From positions 1 to 47,504 of the forward strand of contig JAGPCO010000053.1 in the NCBI GenBank assembly GCA_018058095.1: a stretch of 47,504 bases of DNA, read 5' to 3'. Every line of letters begins with the position of its first letter. Within the stretch, counting starts at the first letter, position 1. The notes beneath the pieces were generated by a model. The model was not told the DNA's origin. It saw only the letters and a list, made by a program, of their open reading frames with translations, and did not search any database. Below, in pieces: positions 33,069-44,204 of this stretch. The stretch comes from Kofleriaceae bacterium. Lineage in GTDB: Bacteria; Myxococcota_A; Polyangia; Haliangiales; Haliangiaceae. A program made the translations under genes and the position numbers.

Positions 33069-34922
33069 ATGAACCCAGCCCGGTTGATCGCGGGGGTGCT
33101 GCTCCTGCTCGCGGCCTGCAGCGGCGGCGCGTCGACGCCCGTCACCACGCCAACCCCGACGCCGACGCCGACCCCGACGCGGCCCGAGCGCCCGACCGGG
33201 GACGTGGTGGTGCCGGGCCCGGCCAACCCCAACCCGGGGCCCGGGCCGGTGGCGCCACCGGCGACGGCGCGGCCGCCCGAGCTGTTCGCGCCGGCCCAGA
33301 CCAAGGTCGGCGTCGGTCAGACGATCTCGTTCGGCGTCGCCGCCATCGACCAGGACCTCGACGAGACCCGGGTCGATGTCGCGACCCTGCCGGCCAGCGC
33401 GGTGTTCGATGCGCTGACCCAGACCGTGACGTGGACACCGACCAAGGCCGAGCTCGGCCCGGCCCGCTTCGAGCTGGTCGCGTCGCAGCCAGGCGCCGGC
33501 GGTGCGTTCGCCCCGGTCGCTCGCAAGGCGTTCGAGATCACCGTCGAGCCACGCAAGCAGCCGGCGCCGGTCGCGCCGCGGCAGGGCGCGGTGGTCGAGA
33601 CGCTGCTCACCATCCGCGAGCCGGCCCGCCTGGCGCGGGTCAACCTCGACTGGCCGTTCGACGCCATGCTGCAGAAGGGCGCCGAGCTGCTGCGCGCCAC
33701 CCTGCCGGCCGAGGCCCAGGCCAAGCTGGGCCCGATCGACCGCAAGGCGCTGTACCGCGACTTCCTGACCGGCCTGGCCCAGACCCACGGCAACCCGCGC
33801 CTGGACCCGGCCTCGCCGCAGTTCGACCGCGTCCGCTACGCCGACCCGCAGGCGTGGAAGATCGTCGCGGTCCGACCCCGCGTCGACAAGAAGTGGGCCG
33901 AGCTGCGCCTCGTCTACCAGCACACCCGGTCACCCGAGCCGGTGTTCGCGATGTTCCGGTTCCGTCCGAGCTGGGACGTGCCGGGCTTGCCGCCGGAGGC
34001 GCGCGAGCAGAACAACCGCGCCTTCTACGCGCTGGTCAGCCAGCACCTGCTCGACGCCCGCGGTGGCGCCGACGAGGCGCTGCTGGCCGACCCCAAGCTG
34101 CACGCGCGCCGGGTCTCGGCCTTCGTGCGCGCCGTGCTCACCTTCAACGCCGCGCCGGCGCGTCCGACGGCGAAGAAGGGCGAGGGCGCCGCGGGCCTGG
34201 TCGCGCCGGTGCCGCCGTACCTGCGCGCGGCCTTCCTGGCGCTGCCGACGGAGGCGCGCCTCGGCGGCGGCTCGGCCAGAGGCGCGGATGGAAGCTACCG
34301 CTCCGGCGACGGCTGGGCCTGGAGCGTGATGAAGCCGATGCCGAGCCCCGACGGCGCGGCGCAGCGCTACGTCAACATCGGCATCCCCGGCTTCTGGACC
34401 GAGGCGGTGGCGTCGCCCGATGGCAAGGCCTGGGTCGGCAAGTGCGCCGCCAGGTTCGATGGCGACAACCCGCGGCACGAGCCCGGCTACGAGGTGCTGT
34501 GCCGCAAGGCCCAGGGCTTCGTCGACCTACCGGCGGTGGAGGGCGGCAAGGTGACCTCGGCCAAGATCGACGCCGTCAACCTGTTCGTGCGCCACAAGCT
34601 GGTCGACGCCGCGGCGCAGCTGCCGCTCGAGGACGGCCGCCGCGATCACGGCGAGGAGAACGGGATGACCTGCGCGCAGTGCCACATGCGCAACTTCGGC
34701 GTCCGCGACTACCACGATCCTCGCACCGCCAGCCCGGCCGCGGGCGCGCCGACCCGCGGCAATCGCCCCCTGCCCACCCTCAACTTCCAGATCGTGCCGT
34801 CGACGACGTGGGAGGCGTACACCCTCGAGTTCATGCGCGACCAGGAGTGCAAGGCCAAGGCGGCGTACGAGGCGCTCGGCCTGCCGACCGCGCTGACCTG
34901 CCCGCTCCTCGCCGCCAAGTGA
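33069..34922 (+). CDS. Haem-binding lipoprotein with an N-terminal Ig/cadherin-like domain
   Basis: A 617-residue predicted lipoprotein (MNPARLIAGVLLLLAAC, C17) with a (TP)n and Pro/Gly linker to about residue 65. Residues 75-170 look like a putative Ig domain (QTISFGVAAIDQDLDETRV, then FDALTQTVTWTP). The C-terminal half has no family I recognise apart from a haem motif, CAQCH near residue 536, and an RNFGVRDYHDP segment after it. It ends 13 bases before the ATG of the polyferredoxin fusion, so it is probably cotranscribed and may be its extracytoplasmic electron partner. That last point is inferred from position. Confidence 0.72.
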   Translation: MNPARLIAGVLLLLAACSGGASTPVTTPTPTPTPTPTRPERPTGDVVVPGPANPNPGPGPVAPPATARPPELFAPAQTKVGVGQTISFGVAAIDQDLDETRVDVATLPASAVFDALTQTVTWTPTKAELGPARFELVASQPGAGGAFAPVARKAFEITVEPRKQPAPVAPRQGAVVETLLTIREPARLARVNLDWPFDAMLQKGAELLRATLPAEAQAKLGPIDRKALYRDFLTGLAQTHGNPRLDPASPQFDRVRYADPQAWKIVAVRPRVDKKWAELRLVYQHTRSPEPVFAMFRFRPSWDVPGLPPEAREQNNRAFYALVSQHLLDARGGADEALLADPKLHARRVSAFVRAVLTFNAAPARPTAKKGEGAAGLVAPVPPYLRAAFLALPTEARLGGGSARGADGSYRSGDGWAWSVMKPMPSPDGAAQRYVNIGIPGFWTEAVASPDGKAWVGKCAARFDGDNPRHEPGYEVLCRKAQGFVDLPAVEGGKVTSAKIDAVNLFVRHKLVDAAAQLPLEDGRRDHGEENGMTCAQCHMRNFGVRDYHDPRTASPAAGAPTRGNRPLPTLNFQIVPSTTWEAYTLEFMRDQECKAKAAYEALGLPTALTCPLLAAK

Positions 34923-34935
34923 GCCGACCCCGCCG

Positions 34936-37902
34936 ATGAGCACGACGGATCCAGCGAGCGCCGGCCCGGCCGGCAAGAAGGCCGGCAAGGCCGGCGCCAA
35001 GCTGCCGGTCGTCGGTGGCGCGCCGGCGCCGGCCGCCGGCAAGGGCGGCAAGAAGGCGGCGGCCGCGCGCGCCGGCGGCTGGGCCGCGTTCACCGACGGT
35101 GGCGCCGCGCCGCGCTGGATCGTCGCCGCTCGCCTGGTGCTGGTGCTGGCGCTGGCGGCGACCGTGCCGACCATCCTCGGCGTCAGCCACGGTCGACGCC
35201 TGCTGTGGACGGTCGGCATCGCCGCCCTGCCGTTCTTCTGGATCATCGCCGGCTACCACGTGTGGCGCCGCATCTGCCCGCTCGCCGTGGTCGGCCAGCT
35301 CGGCCGCCTGCTCGGCCGGCCCGGCACGCGCAAGGCGGGCGACTGGATGGGGCGGCACTACCTGCTGATCCAGCTCGGCGGGATGTTCGTCGGCATGAGC
35401 TACCGGCTGGTGGTCGGCAACGGCAGCACGACCTGGTTGGCCGGCTTCCTCGTCGCCGCCGTGGTCGCCGCCGCGGTCACCAGCTTCGTCTACGCCGGCA
35501 AGACCTGGTGCAACTTCCTGTGCCCGGTCGGCCTGGTCGAGAAGATCTACACCGAGCCGGTCCGGGCCGCGCCAGCGCCAGTGGCGCAGGCCGAGCTGAC
35601 CTCGCAGTGCGGGCCGTGTGTGGCGTGCAAGCGGCACTGCCCCGACATCGATCAGGAGCAGGGCTACTGGAAGGAGCTGACCGAGCCCGGCCGGCGCATC
35701 GCCTACTTCGCCTGGCCCGGCATGGTCGTGGCCTTCTACCTCTACTACTACCTGGTCAGCGGGACCTGGGACTACTACTTCTCCGGCGTGTGGGCCTACG
35801 AGGACACCCAGGCCACGACCTGGCTCGACGCCGGGTTCACGTTCTGGCCGGCGGTGCCGCGGGTGGTGGCGGCGCCGCTCACGGTGGGCGGGCTCGGCCT
35901 CGCCTCGTACCTGGGGTTCGCCGGGATCGAGGCCGCGCTGCAGCGCCGGGTCGAGCGAGGCCTGGCTGGTGCCGACGACGGGGCCGACGACGCGGTCCGC
36001 GCCGGCAAGGTCGCGGCCGGCCTGGCCCTGGTCCGCCACCGCCTCCTGATCGTCGCCGGCTTCGTCGGCTTCAACGCGTTCTACCTGTTCGCCGGTCAGC
36101 CCAGCCTGCGCCGGCTGCCGGAGTGGGTCGTGCACGGCTGGGGCCTGGTCGTGGTGTTCGCCTCGGCCGCGATCTTCTTTCGCCGCTGGGGCCGCAGCGA
36201 GGACGCCTACGTCGAGGAGAAGTTCGCGCAGAAGATCCTCAAGAAGTGGGAGTGGGGCGACGCCCCGCCGTCGGACGACCTGCGCGACATCTACCTGGTC
36301 CACACCGAGCGGCAGAAGCAGCGCGACGGCCGCCTGCGCGCCTACAAGGAGACGATCCGCGAGCTCGTCGCCGACGGCCTGGTCAGCCGGGCCGAGCTGG
36401 TCATCCTCGACAACCTGCGGGCCCAGCTCGGCATCTCCGACAAGGACCACCAGAAGATCGTCGGCGAGCTGAGCGAGGAGGAGCGCCAGCTGTTCGACCC
36501 GTCGTACCAGGGCTCGGTCGAGCAGCGCCTGCAGCGCCAGCAGTACCAGCGCGACCTCGAGCGGCTGGTGGTCGACGCGGCCCGAGCCGGGGCGGCGCCG
36601 TCGCCGGCCGCGATCGACGCCCTCCGGCGCGAGCGCGGGACCAGCGACGACGAACACGCCGCGACCATGGCCACGCTCCTGGCCGAGGACGGCCCGGTCG
36701 CGGCGCTGTGCCGCGAGTCGATCGCCGCCGCCGCCGCGCTGGCCCGGGCCGCGGCCGCCGCGCACGACCCGGCCGACCTCGACTCGGCCAGCCTGGCCCT
36801 GGTGCGATCGCTGGCCGAGCGCGGGGTGCGGGCCCAGCTGGCGCGCGCGCTCGGCATCGCCGCGGTCATGCGCAAGGATCCGGCGGCGATGGCGCTGCGC
36901 GGCAAGGTGCTGGCGGCGCGCACCGTCGGCCCCGACCTGCTGATCGGCGTCGACGCCGCCGCCGTGCCGGCGCTGCCGGCCATGCAGGCGGCGCTGGCCC
37001 CGCTGGCGCCGCAGGCGGCGCCGGCGCCGCTCGACCCGGCGCCGCTGCTGGCGGTGCTCGACCTCGGCGGCGTCCACCTGCGGGCCGCGCTGTCCCAGGT
37101 GCTGTCGCGCTTCGACGACGGCGACGCGCGCGGGCGGCTCGAGGGCCTGCTGGGCGACGCCGAGCCCATCGTGCGCGAGGCGGCGGTGCGGGCCCTGGGC
37201 GCGCGCAACCGCCTCACCCGCGACCTGCTGTCGCGCGCGCTGGCCGACGCCGACGGCCGGGTCCGCTCGGCCGCGGTGCGCGCGGTGTCGGGCGGCACCT
37301 CGGGCGAGCTGCCGGCGATCGACGTCAGCCGGATGGCGCAGACCACCCGCGGCGTCGGCAACCAGGGCGCCTACGCCACGCTCGACGCCAACGCGGTGCT
37401 CGGGGCCATGACGACGATCGAGCGCATGATGCTGCTGCGCCAGGTGCCGATGTTCGCCCCGCTCGATCCGGAGGACCTCGAGGAGCTGGCCGGGGTGGTC
37501 GAGGAGCGCCGGTTCGATCCCGGCATGGACCTGTGCCGCGAGGGCGACGCCGGCGACGCGGTCTTCCTCATCGTGCGCGGCCACGTCCGGGTCTTCACCG
37601 GCGGCCGCGGTGGGCGGAGCGGCAACCACGAGCGGACGCTGTCGACCCTGGGTGAGGGCGCCTGCATCGGCGAGATGGCGGTGTTCGACCACGCGCCGCG
37701 CTCGGCCACCGTGCGGGCCGAGGATCGGGTCCGGGCCCTGGTGGTGCCGGGCGAGGGCTTCCTCGCCCTCCTGGCCGACCGCCCGGAGATGAACCAGGCC
37801 ATCATCACCGAGCTGGTCCGGCGCATGCGTGGCCTGATGGCGGCGTCGGCCGCGACCCCGCCGCCGTCGGAGCCGGATCCGGCGACGACGCTGCCGCGCT
37901 AG
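34936..37902 (+). CDS. Membrane polyferredoxin (NapH/RdxA-like) fused to HEAT-like repeats and a cNMP-binding domain
   Basis: 988 residues. A Lys/Ala/Gly-rich N-terminus (1-55) precedes membrane helices. The NapH/NosR-type Cys motifs are RRICPLA (C114) and CNFLCPVG (C192, C196). A [4Fe-4S] ferredoxin motif, C225xxC228xxC231xxxC235P, is followed by further helices to about 410. Then come a charged helical region with long coils (about 430-640), HEAT-like repeats near 690-800 (VREAAVRALGARNRLT; VRSAAVRAVSGG) and a cyclic-nucleotide-binding domain at about 830-955 with GEMAVFDHAPRSATVRA, including the Glu and Arg expected to bind the phosphate-ribose. It probably couples electron transfer to nucleotide sensing. 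Confidence 0.85.
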   Translation: MSTTDPASAGPAGKKAGKAGAKLPVVGGAPAPAAGKGGKKAAAARAGGWAAFTDGGAAPRWIVAARLVLVLALAATVPTILGVSHGRRLLWTVGIAALPFFWIIAGYHVWRRICPLAVVGQLGRLLGRPGTRKAGDWMGRHYLLIQLGGMFVGMSYRLVVGNGSTTWLAGFLVAAVVAAAVTSFVYAGKTWCNFLCPVGLVEKIYTEPVRAAPAPVAQAELTSQCGPCVACKRHCPDIDQEQGYWKELTEPGRRIAYFAWPGMVVAFYLYYYLVSGTWDYYFSGVWAYEDTQATTWLDAGFTFWPAVPRVVAAPLTVGGLGLASYLGFAGIEAALQRRVERGLAGADDGADDAVRAGKVAAGLALVRHRLLIVAGFVGFNAFYLFAGQPSLRRLPEWVVHGWGLVVVFASAAIFFRRWGRSEDAYVEEKFAQKILKKWEWGDAPPSDDLRDIYLVHTERQKQRDGRLRAYKETIRELVADGLVSRAELVILDNLRAQLGISDKDHQKIVGELSEEERQLFDPSYQGSVEQRLQRQQYQRDLERLVVDAARAGAAPSPAAIDALRRERGTSDDEHAATMATLLAEDGPVAALCRESIAAAAALARAAAAAHDPADLDSASLALVRSLAERGVRAQLARALGIAAVMRKDPAAMALRGKVLAARTVGPDLLIGVDAAAVPALPAMQAALAPLAPQAAPAPLDPAPLLAVLDLGGVHLRAALSQVLSRFDDGDARGRLEGLLGDAEPIVREAAVRALGARNRLTRDLLSRALADADGRVRSAAVRAVSGGTSGELPAIDVSRMAQTTRGVGNQGAYATLDANAVLGAMTTIERMMLLRQVPMFAPLDPEDLEELAGVVEERRFDPGMDLCREGDAGDAVFLIVRGHVRVFTGGRGGRSGNHERTLSTLGEGACIGEMAVFDHAPRSATVRAEDRVRALVVPGEGFLALLADRPEMNQAIITELVRRMRGLMAASAATPPPSEPDPATTLPR

Positions 37903-38007
37903 CGAACCTGGCGATGCTGTGGCCGGAGGTAGGTCCGGGTGGTCGGCCTCCGGAGCGGGGATCGGCGGGCCTCGATGCCGGCGGTGGGCGGTCGATTCGA
38001 TGGCCTG

Positions 38008-38367
38008 ATGAGCAAGGAGTTCCGCTCGACCCTCTGGTTCAAGAAGGGTGCGCTCGACGCCGAGGCCCGCGTGGAGGCGACCGGCCAGAAGGACGGGCTG
38101 CACCCCGGGGCCGTCGACCTGCTGCCGCCCGAGGATCGCTACCTCGACGACGGCAGCGTGACCCAGGGTGACGCCCGCGCCTACAGCCTGCGCACCGGCC
38201 ACACCGAGATGATCCCATCGGGCGTGCGCGCCGCGGCGGTGGTCGGCCTCGGCGGCGCCGACGTGCTCATCGAGGAGCTGCGGGCGCGCCGCCATCGCCG
38301 GGCCGTGGCCGTGGCCAGCCTGGCGGCCGCGCTGGTGCTGGCCGTCGCCGTGTACGCGGTGATGTAG
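38008..38367 (+). CDS. Small protein with a C-terminal membrane helix
   Basis: A 119-residue protein starting MSKEFRSTLWFKKGALDAE. The soluble part is polar and ends with LLPPEDRYLDDGSVTQGDARAYSLRTG; the last about 22 residues form one hydrophobic helix (ASLAAALVLAVAVYAVM) after an Arg-rich stretch, so it is probably tail-anchored with the bulk in the cytoplasm. The ATG at 38008 is chosen because it begins the well-formed coding segment. It follows the polyferredoxin fusion by 105 bases on the same strand. I do not recognise the family. Confidence 0.6.
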   Translation: MSKEFRSTLWFKKGALDAEARVEATGQKDGLHPGAVDLLPPEDRYLDDGSVTQGDARAYSLRTGHTEMIPSGVRAAAVVGLGGADVLIEELRARRHRRAVAVASLAAALVLAVAVYAVM

Positions 38368-38383
38368 CTGCGGCCGGCGCCGG

Positions 38384-39277
38384 TCAGGCCGGCCACGACA
38401 GCAGCACCACCCCGGCCACCGCCAGCAGCGCGCCGGCGGCGCCGGCGGCGCCGACCCGCTCGCCGCGCCACCACGCCACCGGCAGGATCAGCACCGGCGA
38501 CAGCGACATCAGCGCCGCGGCCACGCCGGTGCCGGCGCGGGCGATGGCGTACAAGGACAGCGCGACCCCGAGGGTCGGCCCGAGCAGGGCGCCGACGCCG
38601 GTGAACGCCAGCGCGCGCCGGTCGCGCACGGCCCCGGTCACGCTCGGCCACCAGCGGGCGGCGGTCACCACCAGGGCGAACCCGGCCAGCGCCGCCAGCA
38701 TGCGGATCTGGTTGCCGGCGACGGGGTGGTAGCCGGCCAGGCCGTGCTTGGCCAGGGCCAGGCCGCCGGCCTGGCCGATCGCCCCGCCGAGCCCGAGCAG
38801 GAGGCCACGCACGGCGGCGGCGCGGGCCGGTGCGGTCGGCGCGCCCGACGCACGCGCCCGCACCACCAGCACCACGCCGGCGACGATGATGGCGATGCCG
38901 GCGAGGTCGCGCCCGTGCAGCGCCTCGCCCAGGGTGAGCCACCCGAGCGCGGCCGCGAACACCGGGGTGGTGGTGCTGATGACCAGCGTGCGCCGGGCGC
39001 CGATCTCGACGAAGGCGCGGAACTGACACAGGTCGCCCAGGACCAGGCCGACCAGCCCCGACAGGGCCAGCCAGCCCCACTGCGCCGCGGTGGCGTCGGT
39101 CGGGAGCAGCTGGCCCCGGGTCAGCAGCGCCAGCACCGCCAGCCAGCCCAGGGCCAGGGTGACCCGGATCAGGTTGACGGCGAGCGAGCCGACCCGGCGG
39201 GCCGCGATCTCGAACACCAGCGACGAGCCGGTCCAGCACAGCGCGGTGCCGAGCGCGGCCAGCTCGCCGAGGTTCAC
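38384..39277 (-). CDS. EamA/DMT-family transporter
   Basis: A 297-residue integral membrane protein of the drug/metabolite transporter superfamily. It has about ten hydrophobic segments arranged as two homologous five-helix halves: the first carries ALGTALCWTGSSLVFE, then FRAFVEIGARRTLVISTTTPVFAAALGWLTLGEAL, and the second repeats the pattern with LYAIARAGTGVAAALMSLSPVLILPVAWWRGERVG. The paired EamA signature before helices 5 and 10 is clear. The start is GTG at 39277. The substrate is unknown. It converges with the small tail-anchored protein gene. Confidence 0.88.
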   Translation of the reverse strand: MNLGELAALGTALCWTGSSLVFEIAARRVGSLAVNLIRVTLALGWLAVLALLTRGQLLPTDATAAQWGWLALSGLVGLVLGDLCQFRAFVEIGARRTLVISTTTPVFAAALGWLTLGEALHGRDLAGIAIIVAGVVLVVRARASGAPTAPARAAAVRGLLLGLGGAIGQAGGLALAKHGLAGYHPVAGNQIRMLAALAGFALVVTAARWWPSVTGAVRDRRALAFTGVGALLGPTLGVALSLYAIARAGTGVAAALMSLSPVLILPVAWWRGERVGAAGAAGALLAVAGVVLLSWPA

Positions 39278-39379
39278 CCCGCCGGTGTACGCCGGCCCGG
39301 CCCTGGGCCGCCAGCGGCCGGGTGAACAAGCCGGATTTTCCTCGTCGATCCCGGGCCGGGTTTGCTAGCGTCCGGCCCC

Positions 39380-41056
39380 ATGCGCGTCGCGTCTGCCCCG
39401 CTGTTGGTTTGCCTGCTCGGCCTGCTCGTCGCCGCCGGCTGCGCGTCGACCGTGCCGAAGTCGCCCGACGCGGACGTGGCCGGCGGCGCCGACGCCGCGG
39501 CGTCGATCGTCGACGCCGAGCTCGGCCCGGACGCCTGCGTGCCGACCGCCGAGACCTGCAACGACGCCGACGACGACTGCGACGGCGCCAGCGATGAGGA
39601 CTTCGCCGACCTCGGCGACCCATGTATGGCCGGCGCCGGCGCCTGCATCCACACCGGGATGCGGGTGTGTGACCTGGCCGGCACCGGGACCCGGTGCAGC
39701 GCCGAGCCGGGGCCCGGCGGGACCGAGCTGTGCAACACCTTCGACGACGACTGCGACGGCATGACCGACGAGGGCTTCGGCCTGGGTGCGATGTGCGACG
39801 GCGCCGACTCCGATCAGTGCCTGGAGGGCGTCATCGGCTGCGCCGGCGACGGCACCGCGGCCTGCGGCGACGCCACCGCCAGCAGCACCGAGGCCTGCAA
39901 CACCAGCGACGACGACTGCGACGGCATGACCGACGAGGGCTTCGCGCTCGGCGCCGGCTGCGATGGCGCCGACGGTGACGCCTGCGCCGAGGGCGTGACC
40001 ATCTGCGCCGGCGACGGCACCACCACCTGCGGCGACGTCACCGGCACCACGACCGAGCGCTGCAACGGCGTCGACGACGACTGCCAGAACGGCGTCGACG
40101 ACGGGTTCCCGGTCGGGCAGGCCTGCACGGCCGGGGTCGGCGCCTGCGCGCGCCCCGGCAGCTACGTGTGTGACGCCTCGGGCAACACCGCGGTGTGTAA
40201 CGCCAGCCCCGGTACCCCGACCGCCGAGACCTGCGGCGACGGGCTCGACCAGGACTGCAGCGGCGCCGACGTGTCGTGCCCGGTCAACGACCGCCCGGCC
40301 GGCGCGGTCGACATCTCCGCAGGCGGCACCTTCACGGTCGACCTCGGCGCCGCCAACAACGACCAGAACTTCACCGGGACCTCGTGTGGATCGACCGGGG
40401 GCCGCGACGTGTTCTACACGTTCACCTTGCCAGCGGCCGAGGTGGTGTACCTCGACACGTTCGGCTCCAACTTCGACACCACGCTGCGGGTGTTCGCCGG
40501 TAGCTGCACCGCGCTCGGGGCGCTGGCCAGCTGCTTCGACGACGCTTGCAGCGTGACCCAGACCCAGGGCGCGCTCAGCCTGGCCGCGGGTACGTACTGC
40601 CTGGTGGCCGATCAGTACTCCTCGGCCCAGACCCTGGGGGCGCTGACGCTGCGCCTGACCCGGGGCGGTCGGGCCGGCACCGCCGTCGGCACCGGCACCG
40701 GCACCGTCAGCGGCAACAGCTGCTCCGGCACCAACGCCAGCACGCCGAGCTGCCAGTCCAGCAGCACCGCGCAGGACACCGGTCACTACTTCCTGGCCTG
40801 CCCGGGCGTGACCCGGACCGTCACCGCCAACACCTGCACCGGCACGACGTTCGACAGCGTGATCTCGCTCCGGGCCGGGCACGCCAGCAGCGGCGCCACC
40901 CTGGCCTGTAACGACGACGCCACCGGGTGCGGCACCAGCAACCGACAGTCGAGCTTCACCGGCGCCAGCGCGGTCGGCCCCGGCCTGTTCTGGCTGCAGG
41001 TCGACGGCTACCTGTCCAACTGCGGCGCCTACACGCTCGGCTACACCATCAACTAG
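39380..41056 (+). CDS. MopE-type metal-binding-motif lipoprotein
   Basis: A 558-residue predicted lipoprotein (lipobox AAGC, C21) with an Asp/Ala linker. Four MopE-type motifs of the form CN..DDDC..G.D (about residues 60, 118, 174 and 231; for example CNTFDDDCDGMTDEGF) and a fifth degenerate copy (CGDGLDQDCSG) occupy the first half. These acidic Cys-paired loops are predicted to bind divalent metal, probably Ca2+. The second half has two PPC-like beta domains (VVYLDTFGSNFDTTLRVFAG; DSVISLRAGHASSG). It is probably on the cell surface or in the extracellular matrix. Confidence 0.85.
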   Translation: MRVASAPLLVCLLGLLVAAGCASTVPKSPDADVAGGADAAASIVDAELGPDACVPTAETCNDADDDCDGASDEDFADLGDPCMAGAGACIHTGMRVCDLAGTGTRCSAEPGPGGTELCNTFDDDCDGMTDEGFGLGAMCDGADSDQCLEGVIGCAGDGTAACGDATASSTEACNTSDDDCDGMTDEGFALGAGCDGADGDACAEGVTICAGDGTTTCGDVTGTTTERCNGVDDDCQNGVDDGFPVGQACTAGVGACARPGSYVCDASGNTAVCNASPGTPTAETCGDGLDQDCSGADVSCPVNDRPAGAVDISAGGTFTVDLGAANNDQNFTGTSCGSTGGRDVFYTFTLPAAEVVYLDTFGSNFDTTLRVFAGSCTALGALASCFDDACSVTQTQGALSLAAGTYCLVADQYSSAQTLGALTLRLTRGGRAGTAVGTGTGTVSGNSCSGTNASTPSCQSSSTAQDTGHYFLACPGVTRTVTANTCTGTTFDSVISLRAGHASSGATLACNDDATGCGTSNRQSSFTGASAVGPGLFWLQVDGYLSNCGAYTLGYTIN

Positions 41057-41096
41057 CGCGCATCTCACGACCCAGCGTGCGGCGAGACCGAGCGCT

Positions 41097-41128
41097 GCGC
41101 GGCGGATCGGACGTCCAGCCAGCCGCGC
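41097..41128. terminator. Possible bidirectional terminator hairpin
   Basis: GCGCGGC (41097-41103) and GCCGCGC (41122-41128) form a 7-bp inverted repeat in the 82-base gap between the convergent MopE-type gene and the lyase operon. There is no U-tract, and hairpins of this size are easy to find in such GC-rich DNA. Confidence 0.3.
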
Positions 41129-41138
41129 CGGGCGGCGG

Positions 41139-42613
<1,475 letters not shown>

Positions 42614-42617
<4 letters not shown>

Positions 42618-43963
42618 CGCCGCGCGCCGTCGCCGAAGCTGGCCTCGAGCTGGAGCGAGGTGATGTTGTTGTGGCTGCGGCCGCGGAAGTTGGTCGGCGG
42701 CGTGGTGACGCTGTCGGTCACGTCGGGCACCGCGTAGCGGAAGTGCTGGAAGGCCAGGCCGACCCGGTAGCGGCCGCGCTGGTAGCGCAGGCCGCTGTGC
42801 AGCCCGACGTGGGTGAAGCTGGGCGCGTCGAACGTGATGTTCTGTGGCGGCGCCGGGGTGCGGTCGTAGTGCAGGCCGAGCATGAGCTCGAGGCCGGGCG
42901 CGGCGGCCAGGTCGTGCACACGCACGCCACCCGACACCTGATACGAGTCGCGGTAGTTCTTCTCGGTCACCAGCTCGCGCAGGAAGATGACCCCGTCGAT
43001 GTCGCTGCGCTGCTCGTCGTACTGGCGGTACAGCCAGTAGCGCAGCTCGGTGCCGACCTCGACGCTCGGGTGGGCGTCGTAGTTGGCGCCGGCGTGGAAG
43101 GTCCACGGCAGCAGCTGGGTCGTCTCGTGGGAGCCGATGATCTGGTCACCCGGCACGCTGGCGTCCTGATCGTAGGTCACGGTCAACGGCCCACTCACGG
43201 TGGCGTCGATGCGGCCGATGACGGCGGCGCCCAGGGTGAGGCCGGGGATGGGCGCCGCCAGGAGCCCCACGTTCCAGGCCGGGGCCCAGGCCGAGCCGTC
43301 GAGCTCGAGGGTGGGGTTGGTGCCGGCGACCGAGCGGACGTCCTGCCCGGCCAGGAACGGGAAGAACTTGCGCTCGCCCTTGATGATGAGGTTGATGGCG
43401 CCGGCCGAGGCGCCGACGGTGATGGCCCGGTGCACCCGGTAGGCGGCGCTGAGCTGCACCTGCGGCGCGACGACGTAGCCCTCGACCGCGTGGTAGCGGG
43501 TGACGGCGTCGTCGGCGAACTTGGCGCCGGCGCCGTTGCCGACGTACACCGACAGCGCCCCGACCAACCGCCCGGGCAGGAGCTCGGCGGTGGCGGCCAG
43601 CATCGGGATGACGGCGAAGGCGCGGGTCGGCTCGACCGCCGGGTAGTAGCCCTCGGCGTCGACCGGCTCGGTGATGACCAGCTCGGAGTTGGGCCAGGGC
43701 CGCAGCTGGAACTCGGTGTCGTTGAGGGCCAGGCCGGCCGACAGGTACACGTGGACGCCCGGCAGCAGGATCAGGCCGGCCGGGTTGTGGAACACCGCCG
43801 ACGGCTCGTCGGGCCGGCCGATGACCGCGGCCATGCCCTGGCGCCGGGTCCCCATCTCCGGAATGCCGAAGCCGCCTGCGCGGGCCGGGGCGACGGCGAA
43901 CGCCGTGGCGAGGGCGAGCGCGCCTGGCAGCAAGACGACGACGCTCGAGCGGGCGCGGACCAT
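42614..43963 (-). CDS. FadL/OMPP1/TodX-family outer-membrane transporter
   Basis: A 449-residue outer-membrane barrel for uptake of long-chain fatty acids or other hydrophobic compounds. The signal peptide ends near ARA-GGF. The mature N-terminus GGFGIPEMGTRRQGMAAVIG, followed by DEPSAVFHNPAGL, is the FadL signature: an N-terminal hatch and the NPAG motif. Amphipathic strands fill the rest, ending in an aromatic-containing strand (SLQLEASFGDG). It starts 7 bases after the stop of the small ORF and its stop overlaps the lyase start, so it is part of the five-gene operon and may import lipid for the lyase. Confidence 0.9.
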
Positions 43964-43970
43964 CGCGCCA

Positions 43971-44204
43971 TCATAGCCGCGGCGGCGTGATCCGGGCCAG
44001 GACCGCTCGGCCCGTCGTCGACAGGCCGTCGGGATCGAGCGCGGCCTCGACCGGGCGCAGCGCGCAGGCCAGGGCGTGGGCGCGGGCCCGATCGGCCGGG
44101 CCCAGGTCGTGCCAGGCCTTGTGGTAGGTCAGGTCGTCGCCGGCGCGGACGCGGTGGGCGCCGGCGACCTGCTCGACCAGGGCGTCGCGATCGGCCGGGC
44201 TCAT
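43971..44204 (-). CDS. Small soluble protein coupled to the ECF sigma gene
   Basis: 77 residues beginning MSPADRDALVEQVAGAHRVRAGDD, with no membrane helix and no Cys. It appears mostly helical (RARAHALACALRPVEAAL). The ATG at 44204 overlaps the sigma-factor stop (ATGA). It is too short and too soluble for a typical ZAS-type anti-sigma factor, but its position immediately after the sigma gene suggests a regulatory partner. I do not recognise the family; the coding call rests on overlap, frame and spacing (7 bases to the fadL-like start). Confidence 0.6.
   Translation of the reverse strand: MSPADRDALVEQVAGAHRVRAGDDLTYHKAWHDLGPADRARAHALACALRPVEAALDPDGLSTTGRAVLARITPPRL

Noticed and set aside
33145-33185. 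Repeats of about six bases (cgacgccga-like) near the start of the haem lipoprotein
   Set aside because: They encode a Thr-Pro linker after the lipobox, a common low-complexity feature of these lipoproteins.
41054-41060. The CTAG at the MopE-type gene stop as an element boundary
   Set aside because: The following bases (CGCGCATCTCACG) do not match the element ends and no second CTAG bounds the gap.
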